A stretch of DNA of 32,511 nucleotides, taken from Branchiostoma floridae. Its lineage: Eukaryota > Chordata > Leptocardii > Amphioxiformes > Branchiostomatidae. Position 1 is the first letter of the stretch; the number at the start of each line of letters is the position of its first letter. Positions 1 through 13,655 of the stretch are shown piece after piece. A program made the position numbers and the translations under genes. The notes under the pieces were generated by a model that searched no databases, was not told the origin of the DNA, and worked only from the letters and a program-made list of their open reading frames with translations. The DNA lies in contig NW_023365834.1 in assembly GCF_000003815.2 (NCBI RefSeq), positions 1 through 32,511 on the forward strand. Reading direction: 5' to 3'.

Positions 1-434
1 TCACTCTGATCATTTGCACACCCGGTTCAATGACTAAAAACTTTTCTAGATTTGCCTTTTTGCCTTTCGTTTATAACCCTTAGTTATAGCAAATGCTTCT
101 ATTCAGCCATCATAGATAATTCCGCACAGTGCATCCGGTAACCTAATTGAAGCTTCCAGGCCCCGAGCTGTCCGTAAAATTGGTCACCGAAAATCTATGG
201 ATGTCAACTCATCCGTCTGAAACCCGATCATCGTTTCATAATGCTGTGTTCGGGGAATATGGCTTCATGGTATCACATCAATTGATAGGCGTTTCTGTGC
301 ATCGGGAGCACGGTCTAATGACATTCAAAACGTGCCAAGAATGACTTCTTCTTCACAAGTTGCGAAAGACTTATCTAAGGCCCCAGCAAGGGGTAAACGC
401 CAAGAAGACATGAGAGTAAAAACTTCTGACAGCT

Positions 435-552
435 TCATTTTCTTCCCAACTGTTGATGTGCAGTTTCTTTCATCATCCGTGACAGCAGAATATTAGCCTC
501 AATGGAGCCCAAAGCTTCTGCTAGTGCCATATGGAGTACATTTTCCCAAGGT
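435..552 (-). other. possible short exon or coding relic
   Basis: Read on the minus strand, an acceptor-like ttttag at about 553-558 is followed by an open frame of about 38 codons ending in TGA at 435-437. It begins PWENVLHMALAEALGSIEA and is rich in helix-forming residues. It matches no family I recognise. It could be a terminal exon of an unseen gene, a transposon relic or chance. Downstream on the same strand the frames are interrupted by stops. Confidence 0.15.
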
Positions 553-1419
553 CTAAAATTCAAATATGGTCACAACTTCATATACACTCCTGCTATAATC
601 AAAATTGGTTCTGATTTAAAATCATCCTTGCCATTAAATATGGTATAAATTTGGATCTTTTCTATCTTCAACTGGAGTTGACATCATGATCATAAATTTG
701 TCTTTCTTTTGTCAGACTGTTGAAGATTGCCTTTCTTTTTGCTAATCTAATAACTGTGAAATCTCAAAAATCAAGAGCACTGTTCGAAGATCCAATGAAG
801 AAGTCAATGTATCAAACTACAATATAAAAGTATAAGGTAAACTCTTCTATCCATTGAGATGGCATATAAGCAACCAAGTTTATCCTGACAAGAAAAAAGA
901 GCTTTTTTTTATGAAAGAGAGCGAGAGAAAGAAGAGGTTCAATTTACCAGTTTCATGACTAAAATATTTTTGCAGGATACTACTAACAAGTACCATGATT
1001 TATAACACTTAGCCCAGAAAAACCCTTAAGCAGAGCTTATTGACTGTAAATCATTTGCAATTGTTTTATTGTCGCAAATTCATGGTACATTGTAAGACGA
1101 ATATGTGTTTCCATTGCATTACCAGAGTACTACTGGAAAAGAATTGTTTCTAATGAAAACTAATGAAAAACCCCTTTCCCCTTCTACCATCAAAACAAAA
1201 ATGAATTTAAAGTATACCGATGCTGCAGTATCCAACTTACAGGAAGACTTTCTTCCTCTTTTTCTTCGATCTCCACCATCGATGTGCCTTCAACTCAGCT
1301 GGGATTCTCCCTGCCGCAATATGTTATTACTTTCTATTTGGAAGCCACCTCGTGACCCACATTGAACATCGCCAGCCAGCTAAGCGTACATCGGGGAATA
1401 CGTAATTGCCATCCTTGTG

Positions 1420-1438
1420 CGAGTTGGCAACCAACTCG
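1420..1438. repeat. 19-nt palindrome in CpG patch
   Basis: The arms cgagttgg and ccaactcg flank a central caa. The surrounding 1360-1480 is richer in CpG than its neighbours. On the minus strand it is open for about 40 codons, which suggests a fragment of a mobile element or an old exon. Confidence 0.35.
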
Positions 1439-3518
1439 AGCGTGCGCCACCGCCGTAGCTGACCTATCCGCGAGAAAAACTTCTGAGATGAAAGGGCCTT
1501 GGTAAAGTGACAGCTGAAGAAGTGATATAATCTGTGTTATCCGCCGGGCATCTATTTTCCATGCATGTTTAAGATGGGTGAAACGATGATTGGATTGTAC
1601 ACCTACATGTTAACCACTGTGATTAGGCCGTTCTGCGACCCCGCCATTCTGCACCACTTGCACCTGTCTTTCAAAAATCCGCTGCGCATTCGGACCATTC
1701 CATTCTGATGCCAGGATGGGGCCAGTTGGGCAGGTACTAGTATATTTGGAGGGGAAAAATTGAAAGATATCAAGCCAGTAGCTTGTTCAAAAATTGCAAT
1801 AAAGGGTAGGGTGGTACATTTTCTTTTGTCATATTCAGTTGACGCTTTTCTAAGTAGCTGGTAGTGCAAGGCTCGAGTTTAAATCCAAGCACATAAATTT
1901 TGTATACTGGAATGTACAAGTTAGCGCATTCTAGAAAAAAGTTGATAAATAGTAGGAACATAATTATATGCAAAAGAGTAGGAAAATACAATAAAGCTTA
2001 CTGTTGAGTGCCATTTCTTATAACTTAAACTTCTCATTATTCAATAAAACAATGGAGATAGTCCCAACTTACTGTTATCTAGGATTATGTTTACAGCAGG
2101 GTGTACATTTAGTAATGCCGTGAAGAATCTACCAGAAGACAGTTTGAATGCAAGATGTAGTGATATTGGCACTTCTGGCCTTGCAAGGTGACTGTTGCTC
2201 TCTTCCTTCGGGCTTTTATAATATCAGATCTAGCCCTGAAGTGATAAAAAAGTATTCCCTAGCTATGCATCCTTGTGCACTTTCCTTTTCTGTCATGAAA
2301 ACACAGGAAGTACAATGTACATGTATCAAAGGGTAAAAAAATTGCTCATATAAGGACAGGACATTGACTTCTACATCAAGACTTCAGCACAGAACTGGGC
2401 CAACCCAAATCCCTACATAGCCAATTAGCCCGTCACGTTTCCCTTTACGAGCGACAAACAACAACCTTCCATAAAAGTGATGTGCTCCGCCACTGCCACA
2501 AAGTGCAAAACCTTCCCCCTGAGAAGGGAACACCATAAAAACAAACCACTCTACAAGAAACGGCCTCATATATCTTGTATTAGTGTTACAAACATGACTC
2601 ACTTCTTCTGTAAGGGATCATCGAAAAACTTGTAAGGTGTAGGAAAGAATGTTGTGTTTCCCATAACAGTATTAACACTACCAACCATAACAAAAACCTA
2701 CCAACCCTAACCTGTTGTGGCGAGTTGAACATTGGTAAGGGACATACATTGTACCTGTAAAATTTTCAATCTGACATTTGAGTTGAAAAAAATTTTGTAG
2801 AATCGTTTTCCAGTATGTTCTACACAATTCTGTTGCAACAGAAAACTGTGCTTGAATGTATGATGTACAATCAAAATATGAAATTTGTTTAACTGTTAAG
2901 TTGCTATTTGTTGGTCCACATAAGCTGAAACTGGAAAAAGATTCTTTAAATTTTTTTTCCATACAAATAAAAACACATGGATCATTGTCACGGTGGTAAT
3001 TTTCCTTATGTATATTTCAAGTTGTAAATTCTCAATAGGTACATTAAAACTCGCTCCTAAATCCTAAAAATCTTCATCAAACAAAAAATATGTCCCCCAT
3101 TAAACTACAAGGAAGACATAAAAACAGTAATAACAATTTATCAACTAATGAGTATACAAACTTCTGACCTATTTTTACACAGTGAGACAAAATTGTTTTC
3201 ATTGAAGCAATTGTTAGTAAATCAGATGACTAATCTATTCACAATACATTCAATAAGCAATAAAATAAGATTAAGAGCTTTTCTTGGTATCTGTCACCCC
3301 AAAACTCATGACCATAGCTGACCAAAACACAAGATATCAAAATGGGGAAGTCTGCTGCAGTACCAAAGGATGCCACTATGAGGCCCAAAATTGATCCTTA
3401 CCCTTTCCCAAAGACCTTCTAACATACCAAATATCATTCCAATCCACCCATACCTTCTTGTTTTGTGCTTTAAATAATATGAAGAAACACAAAGACAAAG
3501 ACAAATCCACACATGTAC

Positions 3519-3558
3519 AAACACACACAGATACACACACACACACACACACACACAT
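3519..3558. repeat. (CA)n microsatellite
   Basis: This is a run of CA dinucleotides with a few interruptions, uninterrupted from about 3533 to 3556. It lies 30 bases downstream (minus strand) of the last recognised Rab6 exon. The long Cys/Val reading frames over it are artefacts of the repeat. Confidence 0.95.
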
Positions 3559-3589
3559 ACAAGCCAGTAACAGTGGTAAGAAAGGATAC

Positions 3590-7324
<3,735 letters not shown>

Positions 7325-7415
7325 TTACTTGTAATTGAGGTTTATGATTGTTATGTTCTAAAATTAATACATGTTGAGTAGAGTAAGCAGTATGTACAAT
7401 TTCAAACATCTTTGG

Positions 7416-7490
7416 TATGACCTGACCGGGTTTCGAACCCGCAACCTTATGAATGCAAAGCGAGCGCTCTACAAGGCTGTTGCACTGGTC
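7416..7490 (-). repeat. tRNA-Ala-like SINE head
   Basis: On the minus strand a B-box GGTTCGAAACC (7439-7429) is set in GCGGGTTCGAAACCCGG. Upstream sits an A-box-like stretch tgtagagcgctcg and a ctttgcat anticodon-arm-like sequence that resembles tRNA-Ala(TGC). The acceptor stem does not pair and the anticodon arm is degraded, so this is a tRNA-derived SINE fragment, not a functional tRNA. Confidence 0.6.
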
Positions 7491-7902
7491 TAAATTCTTG
7501 CATCATGCAGAAAATGAATAATTCTGCTGATATCTCCTGCTCAGTATTCCTCCATGATGTTCCACTGACAATAACATTCATCTTCGCGACCTTTCCATAC
7601 AAGGTCAAGCTCGTGGAGCTTCGGCAAGACAGGATACTTGACCTAGACTTACTGCGATAGCTTATGTCGGGATTTCAAAGATCTTTGGGGCGTGCCTGGG
7701 GCTGGGTTAAATAGACCTTAACCCTGCGTTATCCAGGTAGGTGATCTGTGAGCAGCACATGTCGCACACATTCATTGTGGAGTACTAGAACTTGGAGCAA
7801 AAAGTTTTCATGCCAATGCTTTACATCATTCATAGTACATGGTAACATGGTACAATTTTGAAGAGTTGTACATGTATACCTACATGTAATGGATGTCATG
7901 TA

Positions 7903-8049
7903 ATTGTCTCTCTCCATTTCCGCCGTGGTCATACCTAGCATGCCTCTGGCAGGCAGGCACACACGTCCTAGCTCTTCACAGCCATACCGGAAGTGAAAAG
8001 AGACTCCTCCCACTTCCGCCTGTGGCTGTGCTCCCGTGAAACCCCAGTT
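7903..8049 (+). repeat. DIRS left inverted terminal repeat
   Basis: The repeat starts at ATTGTCTCTC. The first 19 nt resemble the right end imperfectly (ggaaatggagagagacaat against ttcaatggaggagagacaat in reverse complement). The next 128 nt are identical to the right repeat. Beyond 8049 homology stops. Confidence 0.88.
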
Positions 8050-10090
8050 CTTTTTCTCGCTACGCAGGTTACACACACGCGTTTCTAGCTCCGCGTTTTT
8101 TCGCGTTTACTTCTTTTACAAGTTTCGTTTGAGTGTTAATAGACATGTCTAGTCTCTAAGTTCTTAGTTTCTTTGCTAATACACTTCTGGGAAGTGTTTT
8201 TTTCGTGCGTGAGGAGGTTTGGTCGCGTCAAATCTTACGCAGCTCCGACACGTGTGACGGGCAACATGTCCAGGCACGCATCCGCCCCCTCGCCCCTGGA
8301 ATCTTCGACGGAAGCTGAGCGCTTGTTGGCGTTGTGCGAGTCTCTTTGTTTCCGGAGAGTAGCCAGCAAAACGAGCTACTACTAGGTGGGCGGACACCCG
8401 TGGCTCCGCAGGAGTGGAATGACCAGCATCCTCCCATGATAATATTGACGTGCGGTTGACCGACCGTTTTTCGGCAGAGTTTCCCGCGGCGGTTTAATAG
8501 GAGAGCGGCACGTCGCTCAGAGAGTCATCGTTCACCAACATGTCGAACCGTGTCCGCGTTTTTTCGGGTATTCGTAGTAGTTATCAGCGGTTTGTTTACA
8601 GCGACGTCTAGGCTTCGTCTCCTCGACCGCTTCGGCAGCATGTTCCAACCGCCCGCGGGCCCTTCCGCCTTTTATCAGGTAAGTTTGTTTCCGCGGCATA
8701 CTGTCGCCGCGCGTAGTCCTCACTACGCCCCGTCTTGTGACCGATATGTGTTTACGGAAATTTCCCGCAGTATTTTTGTTTGAGCAGCTCCACTTCCGTG
8801 TTTGTATAGTGGCGAGTATCCTCGCCTGTCACGCGGGAGACCGGGGCTCGTTTCCCGACACGGAGCCAGGAAGCAGATGGGTATTTGAGTAGTCACGGAG
8901 TGTCTATGATTCATTATCCTTCATTACCAGGTGAGCAAGCTCGTTTGAGTCCTGGTCATTGTTCAAATTAGTTTCACGTCAGGGTGTTTTTGCTCGTTCC
9001 TCGAGCGACATATGCACAGAAGCTGAGTGCTGTTTTGTCGTCACTATATTGAAAGTGTTTAAATGCTGTGTCCCAATCCACGTGCATACATTGCTATGAA
9101 AGTGTTTCAGGTGAGCTACGCTCGCACCACATTCCTGCCTGGGCGGAGACGTTTGCAGTTCCACCGAGCCCACTTCGGCAGGGTAGCGCGGATGTGCTGC
9201 CAACACAATAATGGTGCACCATGTGACACCTTTGGGACACAACAGCAGAGAACCCATTCCAACCAGTCTTCCTCGGAATTTGGTCATGGGTCACAGCAGC
9301 ATGTATCAGGTGTCAGCGGACACGAGAATGTATCTGAGATGTAGTGCGGCCTTTTCGGAGCCCGACGATTCTCACATAGCCGGCATGCAGACCGGGAGTG
9401 TGACTAGTATCAGCCGTCGGTTCTTGCTCAGCTGGCAGACCGCCATCAAGACGTACGCAGGGCCGTTTATGAGCCATGCTGCTGGAGACTGCAGGCCTAG
9501 GCCACATAGAATCATCCTGACTGGCGCCGCAATCGTCTACGGTTCCAGGGCGCCTTCCGCTGAGCGGACACAAGCACCGAATGCAGCGATGGTAGGTAAG
9601 TGTATTCCAAGCCATGCTGCAGGTGAGTGGAAAGTCCAATTCAGGACTATAGCAACGTGCCTAACCATAGGCGTCAAGCTGAGGTATGTTTTTGTTCACT
9701 TTCGTGGTGCGTGTTATACTCGCCCAAATGACTTTTTGCGGTGTTTTTTAATACTTCAATCCCGTCTAACAGGGTCAAAATGACCGTAGGAGGCACCCAG
9801 TGCCTTTTGGCGAGGATTTTTCTCACGCTGGCAGTCTCGTAGCGACGTCTCTGCCAAGTTTTTAAAGTAATCCGTTTCATACCGTTCATGAATTTTCTCA
9901 AATTCTTGAGTTGTTGATTCTTTGTTTACTGAGAACGTTAGTACGTTCATGATTGTGCCAGGTAGGGTTGGAAAAATGTTTCTCCATGGGGAGAGTTTAT
10001 GCAGTAAAGTTATGTGGTTTTCATTGTTTTACTGCCAGTACTTCCAATATGGAGCCATGCTACGCCTCTTTAGAGGTAAATGAGGGTTTG
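8050..10090 (+). other. DIRS interior, GC/CpG-rich 5' half
   Basis: This part is CpG-rich with no long convincing frame. Short frames that start with ATG and run into strong splice-donor-like CAG/GTRAG sites recur, for example a 13-codon frame from 8640 into CAG/GTAAGT at 8678, then CAG/GTGAGC near 8930 and 9110, and CAG/GTGAGT near 9620. A 190-codon frame (9211-9783) has no recognisable motif and CpG-driven composition; I do not call it a gene. Confidence 0.45.
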
Positions 10091-10394
10091 TTAAACCCAT
10101 TGTTTTCGCTCCGCTGTTTATTGTTGACTGTTATGCAAAATTTGCTGTTACTACTTGGCTTAGATCGCCAGGTTGCTTAGCATTTTTATGCAAATGTATT
10201 GGAATGGATCGTTGAGCGCATTTTCCGTAATATTTCTCGTTCGGGTCACTCGTCGTCACTGTCATGTAAAATTTTCGTGGCTACGTTAGCGTTGATCGCC
10301 ATCGTGTTCGACTTTTCTGAAAAGCTCCTTGGTTATTCTGTTTCAAACTGATCAAGCAGCTTCCGCTGTTTCAGAGTTGTCTGACCATTTTAGG

Positions 10395-10522
10395 TCTTCG
10401 CGGTTTTCGTTACTTGGTATGTTACTTGAGTTTCTTTTCGCTGATGTATGTTTTCGATTGTTTTCGCTCTCGCGTACCAGTTTTCGATTTGTTTTCGGGT
10501 CTTTTAGACGCGCATTTTCGCC
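10395..10522 (+). repeat. TTTTCG-rich tract
   Basis: Seven TTTTCG hexamers fall within about 130 bases, and at least ten between 10,090 and 11,130, on the + strand only. The interior from about 10,000 to 11,600 is T-rich and A-poor on this strand, so the complementary strand shows spurious Lys/Arg/Asn-rich frames. Confidence 0.6.
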
Positions 10523-11639
10523 GTTTTTTTGTAGGCTAGCCAGGCGTTGACCTCGGGTGTTAGGAAGTCTCACGCTTCTTTTGAATATTTTACCTTTTGA
10601 ATATTTTACCGCTACGGCGGTGGCCGCTTTGGAACGTGGTGTTAGGTCGGACTTCGCCATCAGCTGTTTACGTGTTAATCTTTTTACCATTGTCATCACA
10701 AGCCGTGTGCCTTATGAGTGTATGAATGAAAGACCTTTGTGGTACATTCTTTTCTCGACGGACTAGATAGGCTGCCTTTCAAATAGGCCTTGTTCAAGCA
10801 TCTCTTGTTCGTCCGTCGGGTTCCAAGTTCAAGCTTAGCTCATCCTGACCACATCACATTCGTCTGCCGTCAACGCGTATGTTACATGTCCATTGTAGTT
10901 CATGCGACAATCGCTACATGGCGCTGTTTTTAGGTCAGACTTTGCGTGTATTTTTAATATGGCGTCTCTCGCACTTGAGTGACTCGTCTTCTGATGTGCA
11001 ACACATTGTCTTTGCCGCGTTGTTTCATCGAGCCTTTGTCTTTTTTACCCGGGTTACTTCCATGGTTTTTTGTATACCGTTGTAGTTTTTCTGATGTGGG
11101 CTACGCCAGCCGTCAGTTTCGGTTTTCGTCTGTGCAGACGGAATTTTAGCGCTTCCGAAGTAGCGCATCCATACTCGGCTTTCGAGTTAGCGTGTTCGTT
11201 ACCTTGTACGGTACCGGTCATCTCCGACGACTTTTTCAGCATTCGAACGTGTTTCGATTTTGCACTCTTAGCCATGGGCTTTCTTGTTCACCCACACAGT
11301 GGGACGAGTACTTTTTGTTACGGCATTAACCGTTAATGATTGGTGCGTTCATTTCAGGTACTCAGCCGGCCAGTTATACTTACCGCTCTTGCTGGAAACG
11401 GTAGGCGGCTTCACAGAGTTTCGGGTCGTTCCGTATTCACGCGTTACTTCACAAGGTTTCCGGTGTTTTTCTTACAGGCGTGTGCTTCGATCTTCCCGGA
11501 TCGTTTCTACAGCACGTTCCCATAGCAACCTTTGACGGTTTGCCCAGTTCCTTGCCCACAGGTCAAGGCGGTTTATGTGTTATAACGTTATTTACTTTCT
11601 TGCCAGAGAAAGTTTTATAGGACTTCTGTCTCTGTTATG

Positions 11640-12360
11640 AAGATTTGAGTAAAGTTGAGTCGATTTTTTCCTCCTTTTCATCTTTTTTCTTTTTGAATGA
11701 ATCAGGTGGTACCCAGCACGAGAGTACACATTTTATATTCATTTGAATTCTCCTCTGACCAAGCGTGTCAGGCTGGTGCTTTCCTGTGGCGTTGAATTTG
11801 CTCCACAGGTGCTCGCCTGAAATAGTTCTCTTCCAGATCCCATGCTGAGACTCCATGCTGAGACTCGGTAGGAAGAGTCCAACATTTGGCATTTTCAGAT
11901 GCGAATAGAACGTCTTCGTCTTCACCAAAATGGATCGAACGACCTCTTTTTCACACTTGGGTTATGGTTTTTCCATATACAAGTAAATGACCAACAAGGT
12001 CTTCGCCAATCAGCATTCCCTGTACTTGTTTTGGGCTATTAATTAAAGGTGTTATGCCTTGTGTTTGCAAGCTCTTTTTCATAGAATATGAATGTTCCGT
12101 TCTTTTCAGACATGGCTTGTTCTGCGAGCTTCTCAGCTCTGGAATGCTGTGCAGTTTTCTATCTGCATCTAGCAGATTTGGATCCAATGTTTCTTTTCAC
12201 AGGACACTTTTTTAGGAGGGCTCCGACCTCTACTGCCTACACAGCCAGGGTTCTGTCTAAAGTAATGATGAAGGCAGCTAACTGGGCTTTTGTTTTGACA
12301 TTTGGAATGTTCTGCAACAATTTCTTTTTGTCTCTCTGGTTAATCAGTACTGGCCTCTGC
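11640..12360 (-). pseudogene. Degraded coding-like region, antisense in DIRS interior
   Basis: Several minus-strand frames carry long stop-poor, charged stretches interrupted by frameshifts. Examples are a 78-codon frame ending at 11951 and one containing HFGEDEDVLFASENAKCWTL, about 11,940 down to 11,860. The composition is that of a soluble protein rather than antisense noise, but I recognise no family. It could be captured host sequence or the remains of another element inserted in the DIRS body. Confidence 0.25.
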
Positions 12361-12368
12361 TATGAAGT

Positions 12369-12478
12369 CATGCTAGGTATGACCACGGCGGAAATGGAGA
12401 GAGACAATATAAAATTGGACCAACTTACGTGCAGGACAATTGTGATTGTCTCTCCTCCATTGAAGCCGTGGTCATACC
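12369..12478 (+). repeat. DIRS internal complementary region
   Basis: Bases 12369-12408 are the exact reverse complement of 7903-7942 and 12406-12478 of 12676-12748. Matches end abruptly at both outer sides (12368 and 12479). The shared trinucleotide is 12406-12408. This is the feature that separates DIRS elements from ordinary inverted-repeat transposons. Confidence 0.88.
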
Positions 12479-12561
12479 CGCCCTATCTTTGTGTTGCAGG
12501 TTCTGCATTGGTATACGCCCGCCCTAAGTTCTTCGGCCAGTACTGCAGCTGGATTCTAAGT

Positions 12562-12748
12562 AACTGGGGTTTCACGGGAGCACAGCCACAGGCGGAAGTG
12601 GGAGGAGTCTCTTTTCACTTCCGGTATGGCTGTGAAGAGCTAGGACGTGTGTGCCTGCCTGCCAGAGGCATGCTAGGTATGACCACGGCTTCAATGGAGG
12701 AGAGACAATCACAATTGTCCTGCACGTAAGTTGGTCCAATTTTATATT
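12562..12748 (+). repeat. DIRS right inverted terminal repeat with extension
   Basis: Bases 12562-12689 mirror the left repeat exactly, 12690-12709 imperfectly. The last 39 nt have no counterpart at the left end, giving the longer right terminus typical of DIRS elements. The terminus is set at ATT 12746-12748, where identity to the ICR ends. A 213-codon frame across the ICR and this repeat (12088-12729) is not supported as a gene. Confidence 0.87.
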
Positions 12749-12895
12749 TTCGTACACTGTTGAGCTTTAGCATTGCTAAATGCATTTTATTGTGATTTCA
12801 GTTTTTGCATGATTGTATGCTAACTTGTATGCTAAGTGTATGTCAAAGTCAATGACTGAATTGATAAAGTTGCATGCGACATTTGTATTTGTGTA

Positions 12896-13435
12896 CTAGG
12901 GGTGATCAATAAGTCCTCGTCCTCACCCAGAAATGATAAGCACAACTCAGATTTTGAAGCATAGATGTCAGGCTGACCAGGCTGAAGTATAAAGTCTTAA
13001 ACGAATGTGTACCAAAATTCAAATTCTTGTGATCATTACTTTGTAAGCGACACCCAGTAACGTTAGGTAAGGGAGAAGGAAAAAAACTTGGACACTTGAG
13101 CTGCGACCTGAGGTGTGCGGGTCAACTTGCACAGCTGGAAGTCAGACACCCACTTCTTTTTACTTGAAATAAGAAGAGAATCATTATCAAAATTTTAGCA
13201 ATGTCTTTTGTTAATGATAAAGAATTTACTGCTTTGGGAACTCGACCCACACATGTCTGATCACAATTCACCCTTGCTTTTCTCGCCACTTACCTTGTGA
13301 TTTAAAAAAAATGAAAACCTGGAAAGTAATGATTGCAATTATTTGAAATTTGGAGGATATTAATAAAAGGCTCCATACTATGAAGTTGTGCTTATTTTTT
13401 CTGGGTGATGCCGAGAACTTATTGATCACCCCTCG
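12896..13435. mobile_element. Mariner/Tc1-like MITE, 540 bp
   Basis: Terminal inverted repeats CKAGGGGTGATCAATAAGT YCTCG ... TCACCCAGAAA ... ATAAGCACAACT, about 50 bp with a few mismatches, are flanked on both sides by TA (12894-12895 and 13436-13437). The TA duplication and the repeat sequence fit the Tc1/mariner superfamily. No transposase frame is present. It lies 147 bases right of the DIRS-like element. Confidence 0.8.
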
Positions 13436-13638
13436 TATTTGTTTTTTTACAACATACAGTTAGGTACTATGTACATTGTAGAAATATTGAGTAATGTAAA
13501 TTTGATACACTGTAAAAAATACCTGTATTTGTTCATTGAACAATGATAATCCATATACCATAACCTGTAAGGCAGTAAACACATATTTGCTAATCTTGCA
13601 GCTGCTTTGTCAAATGTACAGTATGGTTGAAAACCCTT

Positions 13639-13655
13639 GGGGGGGGGGGGGGGGG
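13639..13655. repeat. Poly-G run (17 G)
   Basis: Seventeen G in a row. Such runs are often misassembled or length-variable, and could form a quadruplex. Confidence 0.9.

Larger units (their letters stand above)
1..3589. other. 3' flank of Rab6; no firm gene
   Basis: I see no gene here that I can support. The stretch is AT-rich, with a small CpG-containing patch near 1360-1480 that holds a 19-nt palindrome (1420-1438). The last coding exon of the minus-strand Rab6 gene and its 3' UTR would be expected here, but no stretch encoding a Rab-type tail ending in two Cys was recognised on the minus strand. Confidence 0.4.
7903..12748 (+). mobile_element. DIRS-like retrotransposon, non-autonomous or gutted
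   Basis: This is a 4.85-kb element with the diagnostic DIRS layout. Bases 7922-8049 are the exact reverse complement of 12562-12689. Between the coding interior and the right repeat lies an ICR at 12369-12478, whose first 40 nt complement the left end (7903-7942) and whose last 73 nt complement the right end (12676-12748). The two parts overlap by a single ATT/AAT trinucleotide, and ATT also marks each terminus. In DIRS elements this junction reflects a circular intermediate integrated by a tyrosine recombinase without a target duplication; none is seen here. The ICR position next to the right repeat sets the + orientation. No long frame with reverse transcriptase, RNase H, methylase or recombinase motifs was recognised in any frame, so the copy depends on another element or is dead. 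It lies upstream of the recognised Rab6 exons, perhaps inside that gene. Confidence 0.85.

Noticed and set aside
7416-7490. Functional tRNA gene
   Set aside because: The B-box is good but the acceptor and anticodon stems do not pair; a SINE head is the better reading.
7729-8076. 115-codon minus-strand frame
   Set aside because: It translates the DIRS left terminal repeat and its flank; the same peptide appears from the right repeat.
9211-9783. 190-codon + strand frame in the DIRS interior
   Set aside because: No domain, CpG-driven composition, and open frames on the other strand as well. It does not resemble Gag, RT or recombinase.
10352-10699. 115-codon Lys/Arg-rich minus-strand frame
   Set aside because: Composition follows from the T- and TTTTCG-rich + strand; no motif and no homology I recognise.
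12088-12729. 213-codon + strand frame
   Set aside because: It spans the ICR and right terminal repeat of the DIRS-like element and has no domain; the second half is repeat sequence also present in antisense at the left end.
12896-13435. CRISPR or other prokaryotic repeat system
   Set aside because: No regularly spaced repeats anywhere in the window; the genes have introns, so the DNA is eukaryotic.
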